NCBI RefSeq assembly: GCF_900103585.1
Contig: NZ_FNHV01000003.1
Span: forward strand, 584,011-648,010
Length of the DNA: 64,000 nucleotides
Origin: Streptomyces sp. cf386
GTDB taxonomy: Bacteria > Actinomycetota > Actinomycetes > Streptomycetales > Streptomycetaceae
Direction of reading: 5' to 3'
Below the pieces are notes generated by a model. That model had not been told where the DNA came from. It saw nothing but the letters and a program-made list of their open reading frames with translations, and searched no databases. Position numbers and translations under genes: made by a program. Of this stretch, positions 49,916 to 59,347 are shown piece by piece. How positions within the stretch are numbered: position 1 is the stretch's first letter; every line of letters starts with the position of its first letter.

Positions 49916-51217
49916 TCAGGCGGCGTTTGAGGGGCTCTCGGAGGAGGTCGCCCCAGCGCCGTTGCCGATGCCCTTCAGGAACTCCTTCCACCCACCGAGC
50001 GGCTGCTGCCCCTTGCCCAGAGTCCGCAGCTTGGCGAGGACTTCCGGCTTCTGTACGTCCAGCCAGTCCACGAACTGCCGGAAGGAGACGAGCCGTACGT
50101 CGGCGCCCTTCTCCTTCTCCCGCGCGATGTGCTTGAAGGCCTGCTCGACGGCGTCCATGTAGATGCCGCCGTTCCACTGCTCGAAGTGGTTGCCGACGAA
50201 GAAGGGTGCGCGGTTTGTCTCGTATGCCCGCTTGAAGCCCGCTATGTAGGACTCGGTGGCCTGCTTGCGCCAGCTCGGGTAGTTGTAGGAGGGCGCGTTG
50301 GTGGAGTTGATCGACTGGTTCGCGAGCATGTTGTAGTCCATCGACAGGACCTCGAAGCTGCGGCCGGGGAAAGGTATCCCCTGCAGCGGCAGGTCCCACA
50401 GCCCCTGCTTCTTCTGCGGCCACACCTGAAGGCCGCCGGACGAGGAGGCGTCGTAACGCCAGCCCAGTTCACGGGCGGTGGGCAGCAGATTGTCCTGGCC
50501 GAGGAGGCAGGGCGTACGGCCGCCGACGAGTTCCTTCTCGTAGTCGAAGGGCAGGGACGGCAGGTCGGTCCACCCGCTGTTGGTCCGCCACTCCTTGACG
50601 AAGCCCTTGGCCTGGTCGATCTCGCTGCGCCACTGCTTCGGCGTCCAGTTGCCGACGGTGCCGGTGCCGCCGCAGAAGTGGCCGTTGAAGTGGGTGCCTA
50701 TCTCGTGGCCTTCGAGCCAGGCGCGCCGGACGTTCGTCAGCGTGGCCTTGACGTGCTCGTCGGTGAGGTAGCCGATGTCGGAGGCACCGCGCGGGTTGTT
50801 CGGGGGGTCGTAGAGCCGCTTCTTCGACTCGGGCAGCAGATACAGCCCGGAGAGGAAGAAGGTCATGGACGCGTCGTGCTCCTTGGCCAGGTCCAGGAAG
50901 CGCGGGAAGAGGCCGTTGCCGACCTCCCCGGCCCCGTCCCAGGAGAAGATGACGAACTGCGGCGGCTCCTGACCGGGCTCCAGCGGCTCGGGCTTGCCGG
51001 GCTGGTGCGGCTGCTTGCCGGTGTAGGAGGTGGAGCCGTCGCCTATGGGGCGGGCGCGGTTCGTGTGCGTTCCGGGCTTGTTGGCTCCGCCGTTTCCGGA
51101 ACCCGAGGACTGGTTCGACCCGTCTGACGACGTGAGAGTGCCGCATCCGGCAAGCCCGACGGTGGCGGCCGCCCCCACACCGAGCCCGATGGCTCCCCTT
51201 CGGCTGAAGTTGCCCAT
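49916..51217 (-). CDS. Exported polysaccharide deacetylase-like lipoprotein
   Basis: 433 residues. A Tat-type lipoprotein leader (NFSRRGAIGLGVGAAATVGL, then AGC) is followed by a Gly/Asn/Ser-rich linker. The NodB-like barrel shows QFVIFSWDGAGEVGNGLFPR (Asp at a metal-site position), FFLSGLYLLP and EGHEIGTHFNGHF (His positions). The catalytic TFDDG motif is replaced by SWDGAG, so activity is uncertain. Conserved upstream of the resA cluster in Streptomyces, as I recall (SCO4471). Its role may be in the envelope. Confidence 0.8.
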   Translation of the reverse strand: MGNFSRRGAIGLGVGAAATVGLAGCGTLTSSDGSNQSSGSGNGGANKPGTHTNRARPIGDGSTSYTGKQPHQPGKPEPLEPGQEPPQFVIFSWDGAGEVGNGLFPRFLDLAKEHDASMTFFLSGLYLLPESKKRLYDPPNNPRGASDIGYLTDEHVKATLTNVRRAWLEGHEIGTHFNGHFCGGTGTVGNWTPKQWRSEIDQAKGFVKEWRTNSGWTDLPSLPFDYEKELVGGRTPCLLGQDNLLPTARELGWRYDASSSGGLQVWPQKKQGLWDLPLQGIPFPGRSFEVLSMDYNMLANQSINSTNAPSYNYPSWRKQATESYIAGFKRAYETNRAPFFVGNHFEQWNGGIYMDAVEQAFKHIAREKEKGADVRLVSFRQFVDWLDVQKPEVLAKLRTLGKGQQPLGGWKEFLKGIGNGAGATSSESPSNAA

Positions 51218-51327
51218 GTCCGCCCAATCCGTCGCACTTCTCTGGTGGTCACCCAGTCAGAGGGCGCGACGAACGGGCGGGTTCCTCCGCATCACGGAGG
51301 TTTGGCAACAAATATTACAAACGTGTA

Positions 51328-52059
51328 TCAGGCGCCGAATGCCTTGTCCTTCCCCTTCACCGGCTTGGCGCCGGCGCGGAGATGGACGGGCACGAGATCG
51401 ATGGCGGGCTCGGAGTAGCCGACGGACACGACCCTGTCGCCCTGGTACGTGAAGCTCGTCAGGGACGCGAGCGTGCACTGCCGCTTGCGCGGGTCGTGCC
51501 ACAGCCGCCGCTTCTCGACATAGCTCCGCACGATCCAGATCGGCAGCTGATGGCTGACCAGCACGGCCTCGCGCCCCCGCGCCTGATCCTTGGCGGAGTC
51601 GAGCGCCCCCATCATCCGTACGACCTGGTCGACGTACGGCTCACCCCAGGACGGCTTGAAGGGGTTGACGAGGTGCTTCCAGTTCTCCGGCTTCTTGAGC
51701 GCCCCGTCGCCCACCCCGAAGGTCTTGCCCTGGAAGACGTTGTCGGCCTCGATGAGCCGCACGTCGGTCGCGAGGTCCAGCCCGTGCGCCTTGGCGATCG
51801 GCGTCGCGGTCTCCTGCGCCCGCTCCAGCGGGGAGGCGCAGACGTAGGCGACGTCACGGGAGGCGAGATGCTCGGCGACCCGGTCGGCCATCTGCCGCCC
51901 GAGCTCGGAGAGGTGGTACCCGGCGAGACGGCCGTAGAGGATCCCGTCCGGGTTGGCGACCTCGCCGTGCCGCATGACGTGGACGACGGTGATGTCGCTG
52001 TCGCTCTTGTTGCTGTCGCTCTTGCTGTTGATGTCGTTGGTCATGGCGTTCTCGGTCAT
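51328..52059 (-). CDS. Histidine phosphatase (phosphoglycerate mutase-like)
   Basis: 243 residues from the ATG at 52059 (a second ATG lies five codons on). The catalytic motif is [20 protein letters not shown] and the second His is in [15 protein letters not shown]. The Ser/Asp/Lys-rich first 22 residues are a poorly conserved extension. Substrate unknown. The start overlaps the hemL stop (ATGA), so the two genes are translationally coupled. Confidence 0.9.
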   Translation of the reverse strand: MTENAMTNDINSKSDSNKSDSDITVVHVMRHGEVANPDGILYGRLAGYHLSELGRQMADRVAEHLASRDVAYVCASPLERAQETATPIAKAHGLDLATDVRLIEADNVFQGKTFGVGDGALKKPENWKHLVNPFKPSWGEPYVDQVVRMMGALDSAKDQARGREAVLVSHQLPIWIVRSYVEKRRLWHDPRKRQCTLASLTSFTYQGDRVVSVGYSEPAIDLVPVHLRAGAKPVKGKDKAFGA

Positions 52060-53390
52060 GCCGCCGTGGCCTCCGCCGCCGCTCGGGCCGCCGCCGGGAG
52101 GGCGTCGGCGATCCGCTGGACGGCCCGCTCGTCGTGGGCCGTGGAAACGAACCAGGACTCGAAGGACGAGGGCGGCAGATAGACGCCCTGCGCCAGCATC
52201 GAGTGGAAGAAGGCGTTGAAGCGGAAGGACTCCTGCCGCTTGGCGTCCTCGTAGGTGCGGACCTCCCGGTCCGTGAAGAAGACGGAGAACATGTTGGAGG
52301 CGTTCTGCACCCGGTGCACGACGCCCTCCTTGGTGAGGGCCTCGGTGACGAGCGACTGGATGCTCTCCGACACCGCGTCGACCTTGTCGTACGCCGCCTG
52401 GTCGAGAAGCCGCAGCTGGGCGAGGCCGGCGGCGGTGGCGATCGGGTTCCCGGACAGGGTGCCGGCCTGGTAGACGGGCCCGGCGGGCGCGAGGTGCGCC
52501 ATCACATCCGCACGCCCACCGAAGGCGGCGGCGGGGAAGCCGCCCCCCATCACCTTCCCGAAGGTCATCAGGTCGGGCTTGACCCCGTCGATGCCGTACC
52601 ACCCGGCGCGACTGGTCCTGAACCCCGTCATGACCTCGTCGGAGATGAAGAGGGCGCCGTTCTTGCGGCAGGCGTCCTTGAGTCCCTCGTTGAAGCCGGG
52701 CAGCGGCGGGACGACGCCCATGTTGCCGGGCGAGGCCTCGGTGATCACGCAGGCGATCTCACCGGGGTAGCGGTGGAAGGCCTCGTGGACGGACTCGAGG
52801 TCGTTGTAAGGGATGACGATGGTGTCGCCGGCCTGGGCGCCGGTGACGCCCGGGGTGTCGGGAAGGGCGAAGGTGGCAACCCCGGACCCGGCCGCGGCGA
52901 GCAGCGAGTCGACGTGCCCGTGGTAACACCCGGCGAACTTGATCACCTTGGACCGCTGGGTGAACCCGCGGGCGAGCCGGATGGCGGACATGGTGGCCTC
53001 GGTGCCACTGGAGACGAGCCGCACCTGGTCGACGGGCTCGATCCTGGCGACGATCTCCTCGGCGAGCTCGACCTCGCCCTCCCCCGGCGTACCGAAAGAG
53101 GTACCGCGGGAGACGGCGTCCTGGACGGCGGCGATGACCTCAGGGTGGGAGTGCCCGAGGATCATGGGCCCCCACGAGCAGACGAGGTCGACGTACTCGC
53201 GCCCGTCGGCGTCGGTCAGATACGGACCGGCGCCGGACACCATGAACCGGGGCGTACCGCCCACGGCGCGGAAGGCGCGGACCGGGGAGTTCACGCCGCC
53301 GGGTGTGACGGCGGCCGCACGGTCGAACAGAGCCTGCGAGGCAGGCGCATCGTATGGATAGGGCGTACCTGAAGAGGGCGCTTCGCTCAT
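52056..53390 (-). CDS. hemL: Glutamate-1-semialdehyde 2,1-aminomutase
   Basis: 444 residues, normal length. It converts glutamate-1-semialdehyde to 5-aminolevulinate, committing carbon to haem. PLP-lysine lies in [18 protein letters not shown], and other signatures are [19 protein letters not shown] and [19 protein letters not shown]. It heads a leftward series with the phosphatase and the cytochrome c maturation genes, which tie haem supply to its use. Confidence 0.97.
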   Translation of the reverse strand: MSEAPSSGTPYPYDAPASQALFDRAAAVTPGGVNSPVRAFRAVGGTPRFMVSGAGPYLTDADGREYVDLVCSWGPMILGHSHPEVIAAVQDAVSRGTSFGTPGEGEVELAEEIVARIEPVDQVRLVSSGTEATMSAIRLARGFTQRSKVIKFAGCYHGHVDSLLAAAGSGVATFALPDTPGVTGAQAGDTIVIPYNDLESVHEAFHRYPGEIACVITEASPGNMGVVPPLPGFNEGLKDACRKNGALFISDEVMTGFRTSRAGWYGIDGVKPDLMTFGKVMGGGFPAAAFGGRADVMAHLAPAGPVYQAGTLSGNPIATAAGLAQLRLLDQAAYDKVDAVSESIQSLVTEALTKEGVVHRVQNASNMFSVFFTDREVRTYEDAKRQESFRFNAFFHSMLAQGVYLPPSSFESWFVSTAHDERAVQRIADALPAAARAAAEATAA

Positions 53391-53765
53391 GACCTGCGAC
53401 TACTCCGACCTTCTCTGACCTTCTCCGATGATCTCGGACTCCGGTTGCCAGTGACCTCCTCAGGGTAGGCCAGCGGGCGGGGACGGCAGCGGGGGCCACT
53501 GACCGCGCTCTCCTGCACGCTCTTGCGCACCCCCTCCCTCTCCACCCCCTCCGCTCTCCTTCACCACCGCTCCCTGTCCGGGATCTGCGAGACTGGACGT
53601 GATACACACAGCTCATGCGGGGTGTGGTGGTCGGAGACTGAAAAGATCCTGCGGACAGGTGTTTCAGCGCACGTTTCGGCGGGCGGCCGTGGGGGAGGTC
53701 ACTGACACGATGATCGGGTTGCGCGGCGGGGGCCACGCGTCCTAGAAAAGCAGTCGGGTGGAGAT
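53391..53765. other. Gene-free divergent region upstream of hemL and the 53766 gene
   Basis: 375 bases with no supported gene. Near hemL there is a repeat of GACCTTCTC (53407, 53417) that includes its ribosome-binding region on the minus strand. The middle holds C-rich tracts. Two divergent promoters must lie here, but I see no box pair worth naming. Confidence 0.6.
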
Positions 53766-54413
53766 ATGCATCGCGGTGGCGGACTGGGCGAGGGGACTGA
53801 TGACCTGGGTCCTCGACGTGCCCGGGGAGGAAAGCACCGGCGCGACGCGGAGGATTCGAACGAACCACGTCAGGGACACGTAGTACCGGATATGCCGGGT
53901 GTACCGAACGAGTCAGAGCGGGCCGACCGACGCAGTGATCGGGATCGGCTGAGGGTGAGCAGGAATGGTGGTCGGGTGGGGGTGACGTACAAGTACTTCG
54001 GCGCGCCCGACGGCGCGACCGCGGCCCGGGTCCCCATCTCGATGCGCCCCGAAGAACTCGGCGGCGACGAACTCGGCATGAACGGCATGTTCACCAAGAT
54101 CAAGCCGGAGACCATGGCCGCGATGGTCCTGACGGGCATCGAAGGCGTCCCCCTGCACAAGGTCCCGCCACTGGAACTGGTCGTCCTGCACCCCGACTAC
54201 GCGGTGGTCAAGCTCCCGATGACGGTGGTGGACCCGCTGCGGGGCATAGGAGAGGAAGCGGTCGGGGCGGCCGCCTTCATCTGGTCGACTGTGCCGGATC
54301 GGGGTGGACCCCGGGATGCGTTCAACGTGTATCAGTTGCTGCACGAGTGGCAGGACTTCTCGCACCGGCTTCATGAGGCGGGGCATCAGCCGTACTGTCT
54401 TGTGTGGCCGTGA
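53766..54413 (+). CDS. Conserved Streptomyces protein of unknown function
   Basis: 215 residues. The ATG is backed by GGTGGAG, though the first 70 residues are charged and low in complexity. The well-conserved-looking part starts near GRVGVTYKYFGAPDG, and a GTG at about 53956 could be the real start. Features are a core with PLELVVLHPDYAVVKLPMTV and a Trp/His-rich end HEWQDFSHRLHEAGHQPYCL. No signal peptide or known domain. Divergent from hemL. Confidence 0.65.
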   Translation: MHRGGGLGEGTDDLGPRRARGGKHRRDAEDSNEPRQGHVVPDMPGVPNESERADRRSDRDRLRVSRNGGRVGVTYKYFGAPDGATAARVPISMRPEELGGDELGMNGMFTKIKPETMAAMVLTGIEGVPLHKVPPLELVVLHPDYAVVKLPMTVVDPLRGIGEEAVGAAAFIWSTVPDRGGPRDAFNVYQLLHEWQDFSHRLHEAGHQPYCLVWP

Positions 54414-54671
54414 CCTGGGGTTTCACCGGTAGCGGGCGGGGTCTTCGGGCCTCGCCCTTTTTGGTGCGCACCTCCGCCCACAGCGGCAGGGCCGGCGTCT
54501 CCAGGGCGAGGAATGGCACCGAACACCCGTCAGGGGTTCACCCGATCCTCCGAACCTTGCCGCGGAGCGCACGCGCTCAAGGGCCGCGCGCAGCCCGCAT
54601 CTCGCCACCAGGCCCCCTGGCGTAGCCTCGGAATGAACGGCATGCCGGCATTCGAACCGGAGGTCGGAGGA

Positions 54672-55745
54672 ATGAACCCCCACCTGCGCGGTGCCGCCAT
54701 CGTCGTGGCCGCTCTGTCTCTGACCGTGGGCCTCGGCGCCTGCGCAACCACCCGGGACTCCGGCGCAAACACCTCCGGCGAGGGCGGCATGAAGATCGGC
54801 CTGCTCCTCCCGGAGAACCAGACCGCTCGCTACGAGCAGTTCGACCGGCCTCTTGCCGAGAAGAAGATCAAGGAACTCTGCGGCGGCTGCGCGGTGGAGT
54901 ACGCCAATGCCCGCGGGGATGTGGCCACCCAGATCCGGCAGATGGACTCCATGATCAACAACGGGGTCGACGTGGTGATCCTCGGCGCCGTCGACATCAG
55001 GTCCCTCCGCTCCGCGGTCGGCGAGGCGCGGGATGCGGATGTTCCCGTCGTCGCCTACGACCGGCCCGTCGAGGGTCCGGTCTCGGCCTACGTCTCCTAT
55101 GAGAGCAGGACCATTGGCAAGGTCCAGGGCGAGGCCCTCCTCAAGGCTCTGGGCGGCAAAGCGAACGGCGGCCAGATCGTCAGGGTGGAAGGCCCCGCGA
55201 TGACTCCTGACGCGATCTTCGTCCTGAAGGGCAAGGTGAAGATCAAGACCTACCAGGCCCCGGCATGGGACGCCGGCGAGGCCAACGCCCTCATGTCCCG
55301 TGCCGTCGCCGAGCTCGGCGCCGACAACATCGACGGCGTCTGGGCCGCCAACGACGCCATGGCCACCGGCGCCATCTCGGCCCTCAGAGCCGCGCACATC
55401 AAGCCGCTGCCGCCCGTCGCCGGCCAGGATGCCGAACTCTCGGCCGTGCAGCGCATTGTGAGCGGCGCTCAGTACTCGACCGTCTACAAGCCCTACAAAC
55501 CCGAAGCGGACGCCGCCGCCGAGCTGGCCGTCGCCCTGGGACGCGGTGAAAGCATCGACGGCCTGGCCAAGGACAGGATGAACACCGCCACCACCAGGAA
55601 CATCCCGGCCGTCCTGCTCCAAGCGAGCTCCGTGACCGCCGACAACGTCGGGAGCACCGTCGTCAAGGACGGGATGCACACGATTGATCAGATCTGCACC
55701 CCGAAGTACCGGCCCGCTTGCGAGGCGGCCGGACTCACCCCGTAA
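54672..55745 (+). CDS. Xylose-type sugar-binding lipoprotein (second orphan)
   Basis: 357 residues from the ATG at 54672 (GGTCGGAGG upstream). Lipoprotein signal ends at VGLGAC (Cys24). The type 1 periplasmic-binding fold has MKIGLLLPENQTARYEQFDR, VPVVAYDRPVEGPVSAYVSY and PPVAGQDAELSAVQRIVSG, parallel to the protein at 7512-8648. No transporter genes adjoin. The two are clear paralogues and may work with a distant permease or as receptors. Confidence 0.88.
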   Translation: MNPHLRGAAIVVAALSLTVGLGACATTRDSGANTSGEGGMKIGLLLPENQTARYEQFDRPLAEKKIKELCGGCAVEYANARGDVATQIRQMDSMINNGVDVVILGAVDIRSLRSAVGEARDADVPVVAYDRPVEGPVSAYVSYESRTIGKVQGEALLKALGGKANGGQIVRVEGPAMTPDAIFVLKGKVKIKTYQAPAWDAGEANALMSRAVAELGADNIDGVWAANDAMATGAISALRAAHIKPLPPVAGQDAELSAVQRIVSGAQYSTVYKPYKPEADAAAELAVALGRGESIDGLAKDRMNTATTRNIPAVLLQASSVTADNVGSTVVKDGMHTIDQICTPKYRPACEAAGLTP

Positions 55746-55861
55746 GGCCGGACCACCGAGCCGGTGAGCCACCCGGCGCGCCTGTCTGCCCCGTGCTCGG
55801 CCACCATTGCGCCCGGATCGCGCCCTACCCCCACATAAGCCGTACGCCGACCCTCGACAGC

Positions 55862-56380
55862 ATGGGGGAGCAGACGAGCGTCGGCGCAGTACCAGATCCG
55901 GACGACACGCAGCGCGTCATCCCGTTACCCAGCCCTGACGAGCAGCGGCAGCCGCCACCGGGCACCCCACAGCCGTGGGCGAACGTCGACCGCGCCCAAG
56001 CCGCCATGGACGGCGCCGACGCACCCGAACCGCCGTCCCCGCCCGTATGCCCGCAATGCGGGCTGGCCGGCGATCGACACCCGACCTACTACGGGGCGTA
56101 CGTCCTCCTCGAACCCGGTCTGACAGCGCCCGCGCACATGGCGCCGGCGTGGCACAGGTGGTACGTCGACTCGAACGGCACGGCGTGGAACAGCGGACCC
56201 GAGGAGCCCGCACAGGGTGCTGAATGCCGAGTGCCTCACCGGTTGGCGTGTCCGGGGTTGACGCTGGAGGAAATCGGGCTGTGGCGGTGGCTGGACACCC
56301 TGCGTCAGGAGAACGCGCGGTGCGCGCAGCGTCAGGCCGATGAGAGGCAGATCCCAGGCAGCCTGCCGGACGTCGGCTGA
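55862..56380 (+). CDS. DUF6083 protein
   Basis: 172 residues from the ATG at 55862. After a Pro-rich leader the DUF6083 pattern appears: CPQCGLAGDRHPTYYGAYVL, then HMAPAWHRWYVDSNG and ECRVPHRLACPG, with a Cys pair that may hold zinc. Streptomyces have many of these, often near regulators of accessory DNA. Function unknown. A longer frame upstream overlaps the binding-protein gene and is not preferred. Confidence 0.8.
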   Translation: MGEQTSVGAVPDPDDTQRVIPLPSPDEQRQPPPGTPQPWANVDRAQAAMDGADAPEPPSPPVCPQCGLAGDRHPTYYGAYVLLEPGLTAPAHMAPAWHRWYVDSNGTAWNSGPEEPAQGAECRVPHRLACPGLTLEEIGLWRWLDTLRQENARCAQRQADERQIPGSLPDVG

Positions 56381-56394
56381 GTCACGAGGGCACC

Positions 56395-56673
56395 TCAGCG
56401 GTCGGCGCGCGGCAGCGCCCTGGTGCGTCCGAGGTTCCCCAGCCAGTAGCCGCGAACGTCGAGGCCGTCCTCCAGCGCGGCGGCGACCGCGGACAGGGCT
56501 CCCGTGTAGTAGTCGATACGGCGGCTGTCGTCGGCGGTGGCGATGCCGTTCTCGGTGACGATCAGCGGGACGTCGCCCACGAGGGCGGCGGTGTGGCGCA
56601 GGGCGTGGCCGATGGCCTCGGGGTAGTACTCCCAGCCGGTGAGGGTGCGTTCGGCGTCGGGAGTGGTCGTCAC
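56395..56673 (-). pseudogene. Remnant of a GH1 beta-glucosidase
   Basis: The frame carries GH1 segments: GWEYYPEAIGHALRHTAALV and VPLIVTENGIATADDSRRID, where the ENG glutamate is the catalytic nucleophile. It then reads GLDVRGYWLGNLGRTRALPR. The expected WS-LDN-EW stretch between DVRGY and the WLG tail is missing, and the amino two thirds are absent. So both a truncation and an internal deletion have occurred. It lies directly after the GH32 gene on the same strand. Confidence 0.8.
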
Positions 56674-56684
56674 GGTGGGGCCTC

Positions 56685-58052
56685 TCACCGCACCGTCGCC
56701 GGCCCCGGCCACACGGCCGACGCGTCGTCGCGGTCGGGGTCCGGCAGCCGGATCGGGCGGACGGGGATGGTGCGGGTGTGCCCTTCCGTCGTCGCCGTCC
56801 AGGGGGCGGGGTGGCCCGAGTAGCACAGGGTGGTCAGGGCGAAGACGCCGTCGGCGTAGACCTCGACGTACTCGCCGATGGTGAGGATGCGCAGGGTGCT
56901 CGCGGGCTCGGTCAGGACCGTCTCGCCCAGTGGTGCGCCTGCGGGGCCCGCGGCCCAGAGGTTCTTGCCGTCGCAGCCGACGACCAGGGCGGGGCCGTCG
57001 TCGCCGCCGTCGCCGTCGTCTCCCTTGCGCAGGGTGATCTCCACCCGCCCGGAGACATCGACATCACCGACCGCGTGCAGCACCCGCTCCTCCGTCTCCT
57101 CCAGCAGCCAGGCGTCCAGGCCGGGCCACCACTCCAGACGGGGTGCCGAATCCTCCCGTATGACAAGGGACTTGGGCTGGGCCAGCATGCCGCGGCAGCG
57201 GTCGCCCGCGTCCGTCAGGTCCACCCGGCGGGGGGTGGTGTGCAGGACGACACGGGAGCCGTCGGGGGCGGCGATGACGCGCGGGGCGTACGAACCGGTC
57301 GGGCCCAGGGGGCCCCGTCGGGTCCAGGGGCCCCGCAGCCTCGGCGCGGTCCATGCCTCGAAGCCGCGGGTCGCGCCGATCGAACCGATCAGCAACCAGC
57401 TGCCGTCGTCGAGGCGTTCGAGAACCGGGCACTCCAACTCGTCGACGTCACCGGGGGAGATGAGCGGCGGGTGGACCGTCCAGTGCTCCAGGTCGTCCGA
57501 CGTCGCCCACGCCACGCAGCCGCTGACCTCGACCGGCAGGGAGGCGTCGGCCGCGCAGACGGCCATCACCCAGCCGTCGCCCTCGTCGTCGCGTACGACG
57601 AACGGGTCGCGCCAGCCCATGCGTTCACCGGTGCGGTACCAACGGGCGTCCGCCTCGGCGACCGGCCCGGTGCCGTGGCGGCGCCAGCCGGTGCCGTCGG
57701 TGCGGTCGGAGTAGGCGAGGCCGACGGACTGCAGTGGCCAGCCGGCCTCCGTCAGTCCGCTCACGCCCGTGTAGAACATCGCCATTCCGTCGCCGGAGCC
57801 GTGCCGGACGGGGTGCATCGTCCACACCGCCTGCTGGTCGAAGCGGCCGGGAAGGCCGTTGCCGAAGGCCGTGCCCTCGGGCCGCCAGGCGACCAGGTCG
57901 GTGGAGGTGGCCCTGCCGTAGGAGGTCTCCATCCGCAGATGGTCGAACTCGGCCGTCCACGGGCCCTGCAGATGCAGCACCGCGTAGGTGCCGTCGTCGT
58001 CGCGGAGCAGGGCGAAGTCGTTCACGCAGAGGCCGGGCGGGGCGTATCGCAT
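56685..58052 (-). CDS. Glycoside hydrolase family 32 (sucrose/fructan hydrolase)
   Basis: 455 residues from the ATG at 58052, no signal peptide. Active-site positions match GH32: nucleophile in PGLCVNDFALL (Asp12, where the usual ND-P is ND-F), transition-state stabiliser in MGWRDPFVV and acid/base in DVDELECPVLERL. The carboxyl part is the beta-sandwich. It cleaves beta-fructosyl bonds in the cytoplasm, fitting uptake by the divergent ABC genes. It is controlled with LacI through the palindrome at 58145. Confidence 0.85.
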   Translation of the reverse strand: MRYAPPGLCVNDFALLRDDDGTYAVLHLQGPWTAEFDHLRMETSYGRATSTDLVAWRPEGTAFGNGLPGRFDQQAVWTMHPVRHGSGDGMAMFYTGVSGLTEAGWPLQSVGLAYSDRTDGTGWRRHGTGPVAEADARWYRTGERMGWRDPFVVRDDEGDGWVMAVCAADASLPVEVSGCVAWATSDDLEHWTVHPPLISPGDVDELECPVLERLDDGSWLLIGSIGATRGFEAWTAPRLRGPWTRRGPLGPTGSYAPRVIAAPDGSRVVLHTTPRRVDLTDAGDRCRGMLAQPKSLVIREDSAPRLEWWPGLDAWLLEETEERVLHAVGDVDVSGRVEITLRKGDDGDGGDDGPALVVGCDGKNLWAAGPAGAPLGETVLTEPASTLRILTIGEYVEVYADGVFALTTLCYSGHPAPWTATTEGHTRTIPVRPIRLPDPDRDDASAVWPGPATVR

Positions 58053-58144
58053 GCACAGTTCCTGTCGGCTCGCAGCGCTCAAACGCGTGCGCTGATCACG
58101 GCTCTCGAAGGTCTCGGTCAAGAGTCGGCCCAAGTAGAACTCAA

Positions 58145-58158
58145 CGCAAACGCTTGCG
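58145..58158. promoter_or_regulatory. LacI-type operator CGCAAACGCTTGCG
   Basis: The near-palindrome lies in the gap between the divergent GH32 and LacI starts and has the usual central CG with GCAA/TTGC arms of LacI/GalR sites. The LacI protein encoded next is the expected binder. Confidence 0.7.
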
Positions 58159-58232
58159 CAACAACGAAGGCGGGTTTACGGTCACGTCACCCCCAGATCA
58201 CACCGACGTGAAACAGACGGGAGAAAAGCGCT

Positions 58233-59252
58233 GTGACCGTCAGCATCACCGATGTCGCCCGCGCCGCCGGAGTCTCGGCGTCCACCGTGTCCCGCGCCCT
58301 GCGCGGCCAGCAAGGCGTCTCCGACGAGGTGCGGGCGCAGATCACGGCCGTCGCCGCACAGCTCGGCTATACGGCGTCCCGCTCGGCGTCCAGCCTGGCC
58401 AGCGGGCGCACCTTCACCGTCGGGGTCGTGGTGCCGTACGTGGGCCGCTGGTTCTTCGGCACCGTGCTGGACGCCGCCGAGCACGTGTTCAGCGCCGCCG
58501 GGTACGACGTCCTGCTGTACAACCTGGGCTCGCCGGAGTCACGCAAGCGTTTCTTCACCAAGATGCCGGTCCGCAAGCGGGTCGACGCGGTGCTGTCGCT
58601 GCTCATCCCCGACGAGGAGGAGTCGGCCGCGCTGCGTTCGCTCGGGGTGCCGCTGGCCAGTACGGTCGGCGGCGCCCGGCCCGGCTTCACCGTGGTCGGC
58701 ATCGACGACCGGGCCGGCGCGGAGAGTGCCGTACGGCATCTGGTGAACCTCGGCCATCGCCGGATCGGCATGATCAGCGGGTCGAGCGGGCCGCAGCACT
58801 GGACCACGCCCGTCGCGCGCCGCCAGGCGTACCTGGATGTGCTGGCCGAGGCCGGGATAGAGCACGATCCGGCGCTGGAGGCGGACGGCGACTACACCGT
58901 CGAGGGCGGCGAGCGGGCCATGACCGAGCTGCTGGCCGCCTCCCGGCCGCCGACGGCCGTGTTCGCGCAGTCCGACGAGATGGCGATGGGCGCGTTGCGC
59001 GCGCTCAGGCGGCATCGGCTGCGGGTGCCGGACGACGTGTCCGTCGTCGGTTTCGACGATCACGAGCTCGCCGATGTGATCGGGCTGACCACCGTCGCCC
59101 AGCCGGTCGCCGGGCAGGGCGCCGAGGCGGCCCGGCTGCTGCTGCGGCAGCTCGACGAGCCGGACGCCGAGCGGCCCGGGCATGTGCAGATGCCCATCCG
59201 TCTCGTCCTGCGCGAGACCACCGCACCGCCGCGCCCGCGCGGACCCCAGTAG
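58233..59252 (+). CDS. LacI-family transcriptional regulator
   Basis: 339 residues from a GTG. The helix-turn-helix is SITDVARAAGVSASTVSRAL (residues 4-23), the hinge helix follows (SRSASSLASGRTFTVGVVVP), and then a sugar-binding core with VVGFDDHELADVIGLTTVAQ. It probably represses GH32 and the downstream ABC genes until sugar enters. It is the first gene of the forward set. Confidence 0.93.
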   Translation: MTVSITDVARAAGVSASTVSRALRGQQGVSDEVRAQITAVAAQLGYTASRSASSLASGRTFTVGVVVPYVGRWFFGTVLDAAEHVFSAAGYDVLLYNLGSPESRKRFFTKMPVRKRVDAVLSLLIPDEEESAALRSLGVPLASTVGGARPGFTVVGIDDRAGAESAVRHLVNLGHRRIGMISGSSGPQHWTTPVARRQAYLDVLAEAGIEHDPALEADGDYTVEGGERAMTELLAASRPPTAVFAQSDEMAMGALRALRRHRLRVPDDVSVVGFDDHELADVIGLTTVAQPVAGQGAEAARLLLRQLDEPDAERPGHVQMPIRLVLRETTAPPRPRGPQ

Positions 59253-59347
59253 TCCCTCCGCGGCCTGCAGGCCCCCGAGACCCCACTCCCCCACGCCGGA
59301 AAGCCCCAGCGCACCACGAACCCTCGCACCGCACGGAGGAACGCACC

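Noticed and set aside
53845..53870. GGATTCGAACGAACC, resembling the T-arm of a tRNA on the minus strand
   Set aside because: The arms needed for the T stem and acceptor do not pair, and the stretch lies within a coding frame.
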